From a bacterium (GTDB lineage: Bacteria > Hydrothermota > UBA3073 > JACQXS01 > JAQTXJ01), in NCBI GenBank assembly GCA_028716385.1, contig JAQUPX010000001.1, positions 470,775-534,774 on the forward strand: DNA of 64,000 nt. The letters are read 5' to 3'. The notes below the pieces were generated by a model. The model was not told where the DNA came from, made no database searches, and worked only from the letters and a program-made list of their open reading frames with translations. Positions within the stretch are counted from its first letter, which is position 1. Each line of letters begins with the position of its first letter. Of this stretch, positions 9,719 to 19,459 are shown piece after piece. The position numbers and the translations under genes were made by a program.

Positions 9719-11899
9719 TTATTGCGATAGTATTCTAAATTCTATTCTTCTGTTCTGTTGTCTACCCGGTTCAGTTCCGTTGTCTGCAATTGGCTGAGTT
9801 ATTCCATATCCTCTTGCAGTAAGCTTATCTGCCGAAATTCCGGCGGTTACAAGATAGTTTCTTACGGACTCGGCTCTTAATTGAGATAATGTCAAGTTGC
9901 GCGACGCATTCCCTTCTGCGCTTGCATGCCCGGAAATTTCTACTCTTACATCCGGATGCTTTTTAAGCAATTCTGCCGCATCATTTAGCATTGGATATGA
10001 TTCGGGTTTAATCTCTGCGCTGTTAACCTTGAAATTAATTCCGTGAAGCACTATCTTTTCTTCTTTTTTGAATAATTCAAAATCTTTTAGCAACGTGGCG
10101 TTTGGTTCACATACGATTACGACACCCTCGGGAACGTATTTATCTGCTTCTATCTTTACGGTATAAGTTCCTGCAGGGATTTGTGCTTTGTAAGTCCCGG
10201 TTGTTGCATCCGTTATAACATCGGGCAATTGTGTTGTCGGGAAACTAATTTTAGCATTCCCTATGCCTGCACGGGAAGCGTAATCCAATACTTTACCGGC
10301 AATAGTTGCCATTTGTGCAGCCGGAGAAAGTTCTATGTTTAATATGGTAGTTTCGCCTGCTTTACAGGTTACCGGTTGTGTCCATGGTATATAACCGCTC
10401 TTTTCCGCTTTCAAAACATAAGTGCCTGCGGATATTTCTACTCTGTATATTCCTGAAGTATCGCTTACTAACGGTGACACCTGAGTTTCCGGGAAAGATA
10501 TGTTTGCAACACAAAGCATACGAGAAACCCTGTCCGTAATTTTACCCGTAATAATAGCAGGTTTTTCTACAGGTTTCCTTTCCAATCTAAAGTTCAAAAT
10601 CTGTTTTTCTCCTGCGGTTATTAAAACAGTCTGTTCTTCCGATGATTTATATTTTCCTTTTTCGATAGGAGACGCGCTTACGATAGTTTTTCCTGCAGTG
10701 AACGTAATTGCATAACTGCCATCTTCATTTGTAGTTATTGTAGTATCAAAAGTAGGGAAAGAAATAACGGCTTTAATTCCTTTTTCATCTTCTTTATCCA
10801 TTACTTTTCCGGCAAGCGTTCCTGTAGAAATAGGTGCAGGAGGTTTCATATAATTGAATCCATGAGAGAAAATCAAGTTGGCTCTCCATGGAGGAGTTGC
10901 TCCAAACCCGTTTAATTCATACCTGCTGGCATTGTCGGGCAGATTATTTGAAAAATTCCAACCGGATTCGTCATAACCTGAAACTTTAAAGTCTACAGCA
11001 ATAGTAATCCAGCTGTTTGCAAGCGTTTCAAATCTTAATCCCGGTGTAACATAAATTCCACCGTCATCTAACCTCTCTTTATCTGCTGCAGGCAACATCC
11101 TTTGTTCGCCATACAGTTCAATAAATGGAGAGAAGAATTGATACTGCCCTTCTACACCAACACCATAACTGAGTTTGCTGTCTCCATAAGGATAATGCAT
11201 ATACCCAAAATTAAGATGGGCGATAAGAGCTGGTTCGGCAACCAATACTCCGCTTATTAATAATTTTCCTCCATAAGATACACCGTCGTTAGTAAAAAAC
11301 CTATGAACACCTCCATCATTTTTTCTGCAGGGATACCCAAATACCGTATCCTGCCCGCACAATTCAGGAATAGCCGTCTTTTTTGCTCCCGTTGGGAATG
11401 AAAGTAACGGGTAAATTCCTACATTAAACTTTTTTGCAAGATCTGTGGGAAATAATTGTGGCAATTGAGTTGGAGTAAATTTTACGCCTAAGTCTACATC
11501 GCTAAATCCGTAACTTACACATCCTGAACCTAGGGCATTCGCAATACCTGTAACGGTATCTTCCATTGCATCAGCAAGAAAGGCCGAGCTAATATTCACT
11601 TCAAGACAATTAGTTATAGAAAATCCTAACGCAAAAGGTATGTCAACCATAACGCAATTCCCTTTCTGTGCACTGTATGAAGTATCAGCAACAGGAAATT
11701 TACATATGGATTTTAATGCTATGCTATCCGTACTCCTGTTTTGACTTGCTTTCCCACCCCATATAAAATAAAGCCGGCCCATATGCTCAGGTGAAGCAGA
11801 AAGTACTTTGTTTAGTCCGCTTACTCCTGTTGGAGCTGGTACGGCAGATAGGTACGAACATATAAAAATCGCACCTATTATGAATCCCAATTTTTTCAT
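9719..11899 (-). CDS. OmpA-family protein with carboxypeptidase-regulatory-like repeats
   Basis: Three 'TLAGKVMDKE...' type repeats; C-terminal 'VRVEISGHASAEGNASRNLTLSQLRAESVRNYLVTAGI' OmpA domain. Confidence 0.9.
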   Translation of the reverse strand: MKKLGFIIGAIFICSYLSAVPAPTGVSGLNKVLSASPEHMGRLYFIWGGKASQNRSTDSIALKSICKFPVADTSYSAQKGNCVMVDIPFALGFSITNCLEVNISSAFLADAMEDTVTGIANALGSGCVSYGFSDVDLGVKFTPTQLPQLFPTDLAKKFNVGIYPLLSFPTGAKKTAIPELCGQDTVFGYPCRKNDGGVHRFFTNDGVSYGGKLLISGVLVAEPALIAHLNFGYMHYPYGDSKLSYGVGVEGQYQFFSPFIELYGEQRMLPAADKERLDDGGIYVTPGLRFETLANSWITIAVDFKVSGYDESGWNFSNNLPDNASRYELNGFGATPPWRANLIFSHGFNYMKPPAPISTGTLAGKVMDKEDEKGIKAVISFPTFDTTITTNEDGSYAITFTAGKTIVSASPIEKGKYKSSEEQTVLITAGEKQILNFRLERKPVEKPAIITGKITDRVSRMLCVANISFPETQVSPLVSDTSGIYRVEISAGTYVLKAEKSGYIPWTQPVTCKAGETTILNIELSPAAQMATIAGKVLDYASRAGIGNAKISFPTTQLPDVITDATTGTYKAQIPAGTYTVKIEADKYVPEGVVIVCEPNATLLKDFELFKKEEKIVLHGINFKVNSAEIKPESYPMLNDAAELLKKHPDVRVEISGHASAEGNASRNLTLSQLRAESVRNYLVTAGISADKLTARGYGITQPIADNGTEPGRQQNRRIEFRILSQ

Positions 11900-11974
11900 C
11901 TTACCTCCTTGGTAATAGATTGTGGTGCAAGCACCTTGCTTGCTAATATTAAAAGTTTAAGTAATAGCAATAAT

Positions 11975-12904
11975 TTATTTTGTCTTAAATAAATCAAGAA
12001 ATCTATCTTCGTAAAGATTGAATAAGTTCCATCTATCGAGTTCTTCTTTTAATATATACGCTTTCTTTTTGTCATTCTTTGCCTCGTAGAACAATTGCTC
12101 AATCTTTTTACGAACAACAAAAGGAATAACTTCTTCTTCCTTATCGTTTGCCGTTTCTTCCTGACCTATATCATAAAATTGTTCCTTAATGTGTTTTCTG
12201 ATTTCCGATAAATCCTTTACAAGTTCCTGAATCTGTAAGTCTATTTCACTTAAGTTTACTTTTATTTTCAATATCTGCTCGAAAACCTTTACTATTGCTC
12301 TTGAAGCTTGAGGATTCGGGAACCCTATGGCATAAGCAGGTATGGTAGATAATAAACAGGCGGCAGGAATATCGTAATGTTCCGCTTGCCCTACCAATAA
12401 CCCATTTGCTCCTACTATTTCTCCCATATCTAAAGGCTTTAAATGGTACTCGTTTAACATAAGTTCTCTTAGCCGTTTCGTAGTCCCTGCGCTATAAACT
12501 TTTGGAGGTTCTTCAAGCCTCATAGGTACCGGGAATGCAGCTGCAGTAAAAATAGTTTTTACTCCTAAATCTTTTGCAAATTTAAGAATGGAATCTATTA
12601 ATAATAGAGTTGGCTTGGGCCTTAATTGAACTTCGCCTTCAAAAACAATAAGGTTGAAAGCAGCGCTTTTTTTGTAATAAAACATGTTTCGTGGCATAAG
12701 AGGCAACTGAACCTGCCCTTTATCTACTATGACGGCTTCAGGAATCGTAAATTCAGGAGCTTCTATTTCAGCTAAAGGTTCTAACTTTAATTTTCTTCTG
12801 AGATAATCTACCGCTCTAATTCCAACATTGCCAACCCCTGGCCAAGCAGCAAGCATAATTGGAGACTTTATACCCTCTATCTTTTGATAGGTCTTTAATT
12901 TCAT
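11975..12904 (-). CDS. PAC2 family protein
   Basis: 'SPIMLAAWPGVGNVGIRAVDYLRRKL', 'GEIVGANGLLVGQAEHYDIPAACLLSTIPAYA'. Confidence 0.85.
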   Translation of the reverse strand: MKLKTYQKIEGIKSPIMLAAWPGVGNVGIRAVDYLRRKLKLEPLAEIEAPEFTIPEAVIVDKGQVQLPLMPRNMFYYKKSAAFNLIVFEGEVQLRPKPTLLLIDSILKFAKDLGVKTIFTAAAFPVPMRLEEPPKVYSAGTTKRLRELMLNEYHLKPLDMGEIVGANGLLVGQAEHYDIPAACLLSTIPAYAIGFPNPQASRAIVKVFEQILKIKVNLSEIDLQIQELVKDLSEIRKHIKEQFYDIGQEETANDKEEEVIPFVVRKKIEQLFYEAKNDKKKAYILKEELDRWNLFNLYEDRFLDLFKTK

Positions 12905-12913
12905 AGACGAAGA

Positions 12914-14368
12914 CTAGTATGACCTATTGCCGGGCTTTTCCCTGATTTTACTCGCAGCAAGTCTTGCCGCTTCTCTTGTTTTCAGGTCTATGTCGTGCTG
13001 TGCCGTATAATCTAAAGATATTAGAGCTTCCCTTCTGCCGAGTTCACCGAAAGAAGTAGCAGCAAGATAACGAATATCATTATCCGCGTCGCGCAAAGCT
13101 TTTAATAACGGGTCAAAAACTGTCCTAAATGGTAATTGTCCTAACGAGACAGCTGCTAATGTTCGTAATCCCCAGTCTTTATTTTTATCCCTTGTTATGC
13201 GGAATAGAGTTGTATCGCATAGAGGGGCTCCAATATTACCAAGGGCTACTACCATAGCTTTTGATACCAATAAACTTGTGTCATCAACAAATTCTATAAG
13301 AGATGGAACGGCGGAAACGTCTTTTATCACTCCTAAAGCGACCGATGATCTTGCCCTGATGGTTGAATCCGGGTCTTCAAGAACTTCTACCAGACATCTT
13401 ACACCTCTCACATCTTTTGTTTTTTCTATTCTTTGTATTGCATACAAACGAGCAGGCTTTTTGGAATCTCCTATAGCTCCTACTACCTTTGCCAATAAAT
13501 CAATCTCGTCGTTCCTGTTAAGGAAAGAATCTAATGTCATAGTTGCATATTCACGTGTGTCATCAGGTTCTAATAGCTCAATAAGTATGGGTATTGTTCC
13601 TCTATCATTGCCTACAAGGGTGCCAAGTGCATCCGAAGCCCCTTTTCTGACTGAAGCATCGGGGTCTTTTAATGTTCTTACCAACGTTGGCATTGCTCCC
13701 GGCTTATCCGCTATTTCCATTAATGCTTGTGTTAGTGCTACACGACACTTCGGGTCATCTTCTATTTCCGGTTTTAATCTTTTTGTCATAGGCTCTACCG
13801 CTGCTTTTGCTTTCAGGCTACCTAATGCATAAATGGTTTCTTCCCTTAATTTTGGGGATGCCGGGTCATCAAGCACGGCTATAAGAGAAGGAATTGCCTG
13901 TTTCTCGTCTAATATTGCAAGCGCTTCTGCTATTCTTGCTCTTCTTTGAAAGGTAACCGTTGAATCTCTTATTGCCTGCACTATAATTGAAACGCCACTT
14001 CTGTCATGCAATCTTGCAAGCGCTTCACCTGCTGCATAACGAACGGAAGGATAAGGATCTTTTAATCTCTCTCTAAGCGGTGTTATCGCTTTTCTGTCTC
14101 CCAGTTTTCCAAGCGCTTCCGCAACGTTTTCACGAACCTTTTCTATTTCATCTTTCAATGCTGTTATCAAATGCGGAACCGCAAAACAATCTCCGGCATC
14201 GCCAAGTATTTCTGCTGCTTCCCAACGTTTTTTTGGAATGCCATATTTTAAATCCTGGACATACAGTGTGCGTTCGCCCTTATCTTGAATAACTTCTCTC
14301 ATTGCTCCTCTTGCAAATAATAACTCGGGCCCTATTAGGACACCTAGTAACAAAATTACTCTTACCAT
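12914..14368 (-). CDS. HEAT-repeat protein
   Basis: About 12 repeats of 'AVPHLI.ALKD...VR..AAEALG.LGD'. Confidence 0.92.
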   Translation of the reverse strand: MVRVILLLGVLIGPELLFARGAMREVIQDKGERTLYVQDLKYGIPKKRWEAAEILGDAGDCFAVPHLITALKDEIEKVRENVAEALGKLGDRKAITPLRERLKDPYPSVRYAAGEALARLHDRSGVSIIVQAIRDSTVTFQRRARIAEALAILDEKQAIPSLIAVLDDPASPKLREETIYALGSLKAKAAVEPMTKRLKPEIEDDPKCRVALTQALMEIADKPGAMPTLVRTLKDPDASVRKGASDALGTLVGNDRGTIPILIELLEPDDTREYATMTLDSFLNRNDEIDLLAKVVGAIGDSKKPARLYAIQRIEKTKDVRGVRCLVEVLEDPDSTIRARSSVALGVIKDVSAVPSLIEFVDDTSLLVSKAMVVALGNIGAPLCDTTLFRITRDKNKDWGLRTLAAVSLGQLPFRTVFDPLLKALRDADNDIRYLAATSFGELGRREALISLDYTAQHDIDLKTREAARLAASKIREKPGNRSY

Positions 14369-14407
14369 TTTACCCCCTTAACAAAAATCTCTTAATAAAT
14401 TTAGTCT

Positions 14408-14437
14408 ATATTATCCTAATTAATTACCTGTTGTCAA
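14408..14437 (-). promoter_or_regulatory. Putative sigma70-type promoter for the HEAT-repeat gene
   Basis: Minus strand TTGACA (14437..14432) - 18 nt - ATAATA (14413..14408). Confidence 0.5.
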
Positions 14438-14480
14438 TAAATTTTTACTACTTTTACTACTTTACTGCTTTATAAGTATA

Positions 14481-15575
14481 CTATTTATGACTTGCGTTCT
14501 TGTAAAATGGCGGTGTGACAACCTCTGCCGGCTCAAATTTCCCTCTGCAATCTACCTCTATTTTGGTTCCCGGATTAGTATAAGCTAATTTTATATACCC
14601 AAGCCCGATTCCTTTCTTTATTGAAGGTGAAAAATTGCCGCTGGTTACTTCACCTATTTCTTCGCCATTCGGCGTTCTTATTTTATAATGTTGTCTTGGA
14701 ATTGCAATCCCTGCCATTGTAAAAGCTATTAGTTTCGTTGCTAACCCTTTTGACTTTTTCTCAAGAAGCACTTCTTTGCCGACAAACTTAGGTTTGTCAA
14801 GCTTAGTTATCCAACCAAGCCCGGCTTCAAGAGGATTAGTATGTTGACTTATATCATTACCATAGAGAGTATATTTCATTTCCAGCCTTAATAAATCTCT
14901 GGCGCCTAAACCTATAGGTTCAATCTCAAATTTTTTCCCGGCTTTCATAAGCTCATCCCACATTTTTGTCCCGAAATTTGCAGGAAAATAAAGCTCAAAA
15001 CCGTCTTCCCCTGTATAACCTGTGCGAGCAATAAATGTTGGTATTCCGGCTATCGTTCCGTGAGCGCTTCTGTAATATCCGATTTTGCTTAAATCAATGT
15101 TCGAAAGAGGTTGAAGAACTTCTTCTGTCTTAGGTCCCTGGATTGCAAGTTGAGTTATCTCGTCGCTTAAATCTACAAATTTTACATCTGCAGGTTTATG
15201 TTCTAACATCCATTTTATGTCTTTGTCTTTGTTTGCCGCATTTATTACTATCCACCACTTCCCTTCTAATTTATAAACCAATATGTCATCTACTATCCCG
15301 CCGTCCGGATAACACATGGCAGAATATTGCGCCTGGAAAAGTTCAAGCTTGCTTGCATCGTTCGTTGAAATCTCGTTTATAAAATCTAACGCTTTTTCTC
15401 CGCTGACTTCAACTCTTCCCATATGCGCTACGTCAAATACGCCAACCGTCGTCCTAACTCGGTTAACTTCCTGAGTTATTCCTTTATACTGAATTGGCAT
15501 CTCAAAACCTGCAAATGGCACGATTTTGCCACCTGCTTCCACATGTTTATTGAAAAATGCAGTCTTCTTAAGCAT
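14481..15575 (-). CDS. gcvT: Aminomethyltransferase (glycine cleavage T protein)
   Basis: 'GGKIVPFAGFEMPIQYKGI', 'ARTGYTGEDGFELYFP', 'GLGARDLLRLEMKYTLYGNDI'. Confidence 0.97.
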   Translation of the reverse strand: MLKKTAFFNKHVEAGGKIVPFAGFEMPIQYKGITQEVNRVRTTVGVFDVAHMGRVEVSGEKALDFINEISTNDASKLELFQAQYSAMCYPDGGIVDDILVYKLEGKWWIVINAANKDKDIKWMLEHKPADVKFVDLSDEITQLAIQGPKTEEVLQPLSNIDLSKIGYYRSAHGTIAGIPTFIARTGYTGEDGFELYFPANFGTKMWDELMKAGKKFEIEPIGLGARDLLRLEMKYTLYGNDISQHTNPLEAGLGWITKLDKPKFVGKEVLLEKKSKGLATKLIAFTMAGIAIPRQHYKIRTPNGEEIGEVTSGNFSPSIKKGIGLGYIKLAYTNPGTKIEVDCRGKFEPAEVVTPPFYKNASHK

Positions 15576-15643
15576 GTTAACTCCTTTTTTAAGTTGGAGT
15601 TTCCGATCCGCTTGAAGCGGAAGGATTGCTCCACCTTATCCAG

Positions 15644-16171
15644 CTATGCTGGGTTATTTTTTTGAAAAGTTTCGTAACTTATTATCTCGGTTAATGGTTT
15701 ACGACTTTTAGGAACAGGTGAATCAGATGGATACCCCACAGGTAACAAACTTACGACCTTATATTCATCCGGAACGTTCAGTATTTTTTTTACTTCTTCC
15801 TGCGAAAATGCTCCTATCCAACAACTACCTAATCCTAGTGCGGTTGCCTGTAATGTAATGTGGTCAATCGCTATCGCAAGGTCTACCGCATAAGCCGGTA
15901 CTGCGCAACTCATAATACGCTCGGGATTAGTGCTGACGGCTGCGATAACAACCGGAGCATCCGCAATGAATTTTTGATTGGCTGCCGCATTGGAAAGAGC
16001 TTTTCTTGTTCCTTTGTCGCGGACAACTATAAACTTCCATTGCTGTCTGTTTGATGCGGAAGGAGCAAGTCGGGCAGATTCCAATAACTTGTTTAATGCC
16101 TCTTCGGGTATTTCTTTTGAATTATATGCCCTTACGCTTCGTCTTTCTTTTATTGCTTGTGAAACATCCAT
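15644..16171 (-). CDS. Nitroreductase family protein
   Basis: 'IKERRSVRAYNSKEIPEEALNKLLESARLAPSASNRQQWKFIVV', 'GLGSCWIGAF'. Confidence 0.93.
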   Translation of the reverse strand: MDVSQAIKERRSVRAYNSKEIPEEALNKLLESARLAPSASNRQQWKFIVVRDKGTRKALSNAAANQKFIADAPVVIAAVSTNPERIMSCAVPAYAVDLAIAIDHITLQATALGLGSCWIGAFSQEEVKKILNVPDEYKVVSLLPVGYPSDSPVPKSRKPLTEIISYETFQKNNPA

Positions 16172-16467
16172 AATTTAGTATTGCTTACTATGCCCAATCT
16201 AAATACATTTTATTAAAAATCAAGTTTTATTTTGTAAAAGTTTATTTAAGTTTAACGCATTGTCTGATTTTTTGTTTGCCCCTTTTAATAACTTCTCTGT
16301 TTCTCCTAAATAATGCTGGTTTATATTTTTCATTCTTCTGTCTCCATCTACTGGAAATTGCACATAGAAAATGCTTGGCAGGTTATTGTTAGAAAAAGAT
16401 TGACAAAAGGGCAATAGAAAATACTCTATTAGTGTAGATATAGAATGTACAAAAACAAGGAGGATAT

Positions 16468-17388
16468 ATGAGAAATTTTTTAAGCGTTTTTGGAGTTGTA
16501 ATTCTTACGACAGGAATTGCCTCTGCTCAGATATATTACCCAATGCATATTGGGGACAGGTGGGTCCAACAATCCGATACTATGTATGGGGCATATAATC
16601 CCGTAATATTCACAAAGACTATACTGACTACTGATTCTATAAATGGAAAAGAGTATTTTCAGACATATCAAAAAATATCCGGTGGGGCTACAGGGCACTG
16701 GAGTACCTGGATACGAAAAGATTCTACAGGCGTTATAATGGGAGGTTTTGGCGATTCTGCTACAGGACCTACTACCCCTATTAACCCGACTCTCTTGCTT
16801 TTCCCAAAAGAAGCAGTGGATTCAGGGTATGAATGGGATTTTTACTCTGCTGTAATGGGTGGCCATTACCATTATCTTTCAGAAGGCAATATCGGAACGG
16901 TCACTGTCCCTGCAGGGACGTTTAATAATTGCTACAGAGCTCGCTTAATAGTTGATACTACTTTAGGTAGCGTTACAGATACTACAAGAATAGGTTATTA
17001 TTATTATGCCCCGGATGTTGGCGAAATCAGAAACCAGACAGTTTACCCGGCAAATCAGGTTATGAATTTAAGACTTACTAGTTATAAAATCGGTATAGAA
17101 GAATCCCAAACTCCGAAATCCGCAATCCAAAATCCAAAATTGAAACTCTCCCAAAACCCATTCGCTCAATCAACAATTATTAGTTATTTTATGCCTTCGA
17201 ATTCTAATTCTCTATTAACGATTTACGATGTCACAGGCAAACTTGTCAAAACGCTTGTAAATGAAAAACAATCTTCCGGTACTCATAATATTACTTTAAA
17301 TGCTGGAACGCTTTCTTCCGGTATCTATTTCGTGATACTGACAACAGATAAACATAAACTAACAAAAAAACTAGTAGTAATGAAATAA
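16468..17388 (+). CDS. Secreted protein with T9SS sorting domain
   Basis: Signal peptide; C-terminal 'LTIYDVTGKLVKTLVNEKQSSGTHNITLNAGTLSSGIYFVILTTDKHKLTKKLVVMK'. Confidence 0.85.
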   Translation: MRNFLSVFGVVILTTGIASAQIYYPMHIGDRWVQQSDTMYGAYNPVIFTKTILTTDSINGKEYFQTYQKISGGATGHWSTWIRKDSTGVIMGGFGDSATGPTTPINPTLLLFPKEAVDSGYEWDFYSAVMGGHYHYLSEGNIGTVTVPAGTFNNCYRARLIVDTTLGSVTDTTRIGYYYYAPDVGEIRNQTVYPANQVMNLRLTSYKIGIEESQTPKSAIQNPKLKLSQNPFAQSTIISYFMPSNSNSLLTIYDVTGKLVKTLVNEKQSSGTHNITLNAGTLSSGIYFVILTTDKHKLTKKLVVMK

Positions 17389-17564
17389 CGTTGGGAATTC
17401 TATCTGGCTATGCGGGAGAAACATACTCAAAAAGCGATTATTCTGAAATAAGAAAAATATCTGTTATGATTTAGTTGTTACTACTATAATTTAGAGTCTT
17501 TGGCGGGAGTTATCTTGCATGCCTTAATCTTGCCCGCTTACCGTTTTTTGGGTAGGTCTAGATT

Positions 17565-17670
17565 TCCTGTTTTTTTTAACTCTATAACTTTTTATTTGCA
17601 TGTTTCCCGTGCAAATCCGTGTCTATTCTCCGTGGCCAAAAGTTTTTTGTTGTCTGTTTTAATCTTGTGA
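17565..17670. repeat. Dispersed intergenic repeat, copy 1
   Basis: TTTAACTCTATAACTTTTTATT...CCGTG-CAAATCCGTGTCTATTCTCCGTGG...TTTTTTGTTGTCTGTTTT; reverse-complement relative at 34680-34800. Confidence 0.8.
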
Positions 17671-17723
17671 AAATCTGTGTAATCTTGTGGTTCCTATCTG
17701 TAAATTTTTTCTCAAACTTTATC

Positions 17724-17752
17724 TTGACATTACGAGTAATTTCAGGTGTATA
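17724..17752 (+). promoter_or_regulatory. Putative promoter of selA
   Basis: TTGACA - 17 nt - TGTATA, 10 bp upstream of the ATG at 17762. Confidence 0.5.
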
Positions 17753-17761
17753 TTTGAGATT

Positions 17762-19138
17762 ATGAAAAATTTACTTAGAGAAATTCCCGGTATTGATAAA
17801 ATGGTTAAAAATGCCTGTTTTAAAAAATACCCGGATAAATTGGTTATCCAGACTCTGCGTTCTACTACAAATAAAATACGGGAAAATATAATAAATCAAA
17901 CGATGAAAAACGATGTAGATATAGAGAAAGTTATAACCAAAGAAACTCTTGTCGAATTGGAAAAAGTTAAATCCAATAATTTGAGAAAAGTTATTAATGC
18001 TACAGGTGTTATCTTAAATACTAATCTCGGTAGATCTCCGGTTCAGGTTTCGGTTTTAAAAAATCTTATTGAAACAGCCGGAGGATATTCTAATCTGGAA
18101 TTTGATATTGAAACAGGAGAGAGGGGAGATAGACATTCTTCCATAGAAAAACTTTTAAAAGATATTACGGGCGCAGAAGATGCAATTGTAGTAAATAATA
18201 ATGCCGCCGCGGTCCTTCTAATCCTTGATACTTTTGCAAAACATAAAGAAGTTATCGTTTCAAGAGGAGAATTAATAGAAATAGGCGGCTCTTTCAGATT
18301 GCCCGATATATTGAAAAAAAGCGATTGCAAACTTGTAGAAGTTGGCACAACAAACCGAACTTACATTGAAGACTTTGAAAATAAAATCACAAAAAAAACC
18401 GCGCTGCTTTTTAAAGCACATACTTCTAATTACAAAATATTAGGCTTTGCCCATAATCCTTCATTGAAAGAACTCGTAACGCTTGGAAATAAAAATAATG
18501 TCATAGTTGTCGAAGATGTCGGAAGCGGGTTGTTTGTCGATTTTACTAAATTTGATTTACCATACGAACCAACCGTTCAGGAAATAATAAATACGGGCGT
18601 GGATATTGTTAGTTTTAGCGGAGATAAATTATTGGGTGGTTCGCAATGCGGGGTTATTGTCGGCAAAAAGATTTATGTAGAAAAACTCAAAAAGAATCCG
18701 CTGTTTAGGGCATTAAGAGTGGGGAAACTTACTCTCTCCTGTCTGGAATCTATTTTAAGAACTTATTTGTATGACGAAGACCCTGTTTCTAAAATTCCTA
18801 TTTTGTCTATGATTAAAGAACCGGTAAGTTCCTTAAAGTTACGCGCAAAAAAATTGTATAACGGATTATTAAAAACGCTGGATAAAAAATATCAACTTAA
18901 AATAGAAAATTCCGAATCCGAAATAGGCGGAGGCGCTTACCCCGGCGTGAAAATACCAAGCATTGCCATAACCATAACCTCAACAAAAGAATCCCCTAAC
19001 TCTATAAGTAAAAATTTAAGAAAATGCGAACCATCTATTATTTCACGAATAACGGATAATAAAGTCTGGCTGGACTTGAGAACAATCTTTGAAGAAGATA
19101 TTAATTTAATTCTCAGGGAAACAAAAACAAAACTTTAG
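17762..19138 (+). CDS. selA: L-seryl-tRNA(Sec) selenium transferase
   Basis: 'LREIPGIDKMVKN', 'VINATGVILNTNLGRSPV', 'VDIVSFSGDKLLGGSQCGVIVG'; start set at MKNLLREIPG. Confidence 0.96.
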   Translation: MKNLLREIPGIDKMVKNACFKKYPDKLVIQTLRSTTNKIRENIINQTMKNDVDIEKVITKETLVELEKVKSNNLRKVINATGVILNTNLGRSPVQVSVLKNLIETAGGYSNLEFDIETGERGDRHSSIEKLLKDITGAEDAIVVNNNAAAVLLILDTFAKHKEVIVSRGELIEIGGSFRLPDILKKSDCKLVEVGTTNRTYIEDFENKITKKTALLFKAHTSNYKILGFAHNPSLKELVTLGNKNNVIVVEDVGSGLFVDFTKFDLPYEPTVQEIINTGVDIVSFSGDKLLGGSQCGVIVGKKIYVEKLKKNPLFRALRVGKLTLSCLESILRTYLYDEDPVSKIPILSMIKEPVSSLKLRAKKLYNGLLKTLDKKYQLKIENSESEIGGGAYPGVKIPSIAITITSTKESPNSISKNLRKCEPSIISRITDNKVWLDLRTIFEEDINLILRETKTKL

Positions 19139-19372
19139 AACGCAGATTACGCAGATGATTGCAGATAAATAGGAAAAAGAATTTAAACATAAAGAATTAA
19201 CTGCGAAGATCATTGAAGTTTTTTATCGGGTTTATAACAAATTGGGGTATTGGTTTTTGAAATAGGGCTTTTATTTAATTTTGGTACTAAATCGGAAAGC
19301 AAAAGGAAAGCATTTGATAATCGCAGAAAAAAGATTTTAAAAATCTTAATAATCTGCGTTTATCTGCGTCCA
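19139..19372. repeat. Inverted-repeat-flanked remnant element (GxxExxY type)
   Basis: 5' CGCAGATTACGCAGATgATTGCAGAT (19141-19166) is near-inverted relative to 3' ATCTTAATAATCTGCGTTTATCTGCG (19343-19368). Confidence 0.55.
19188..19347 (+). pseudogene. Degraded GxxExxY (PDDEXK_3-type) protein remnant with internal deletion and frameshift
   Basis: Conceptual HKELTAKIIEVFYRVYNKLGYWFLK* then, in a shifted frame, IGLLFNFGTKSESKRKAFDNRRKK: the N- and C-terminal signatures of GxxExxY proteins. Confidence 0.75.
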
Positions 19373-19459
19373 AAAGATAGTTTAAATGTGTCTTTTCTGA
19401 ATAAAAGTAGAAAATTAATGGGGTTATAGAGTCTAAATAGAAGATAAAACAACAAAAAA

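Noticed and set aside
13197-13832. 211-aa plus-strand ORF opposite the HEAT-repeat gene
   Set aside because: Antisense to a clear repeat-protein CDS with better coding evidence; no recognisable motif.
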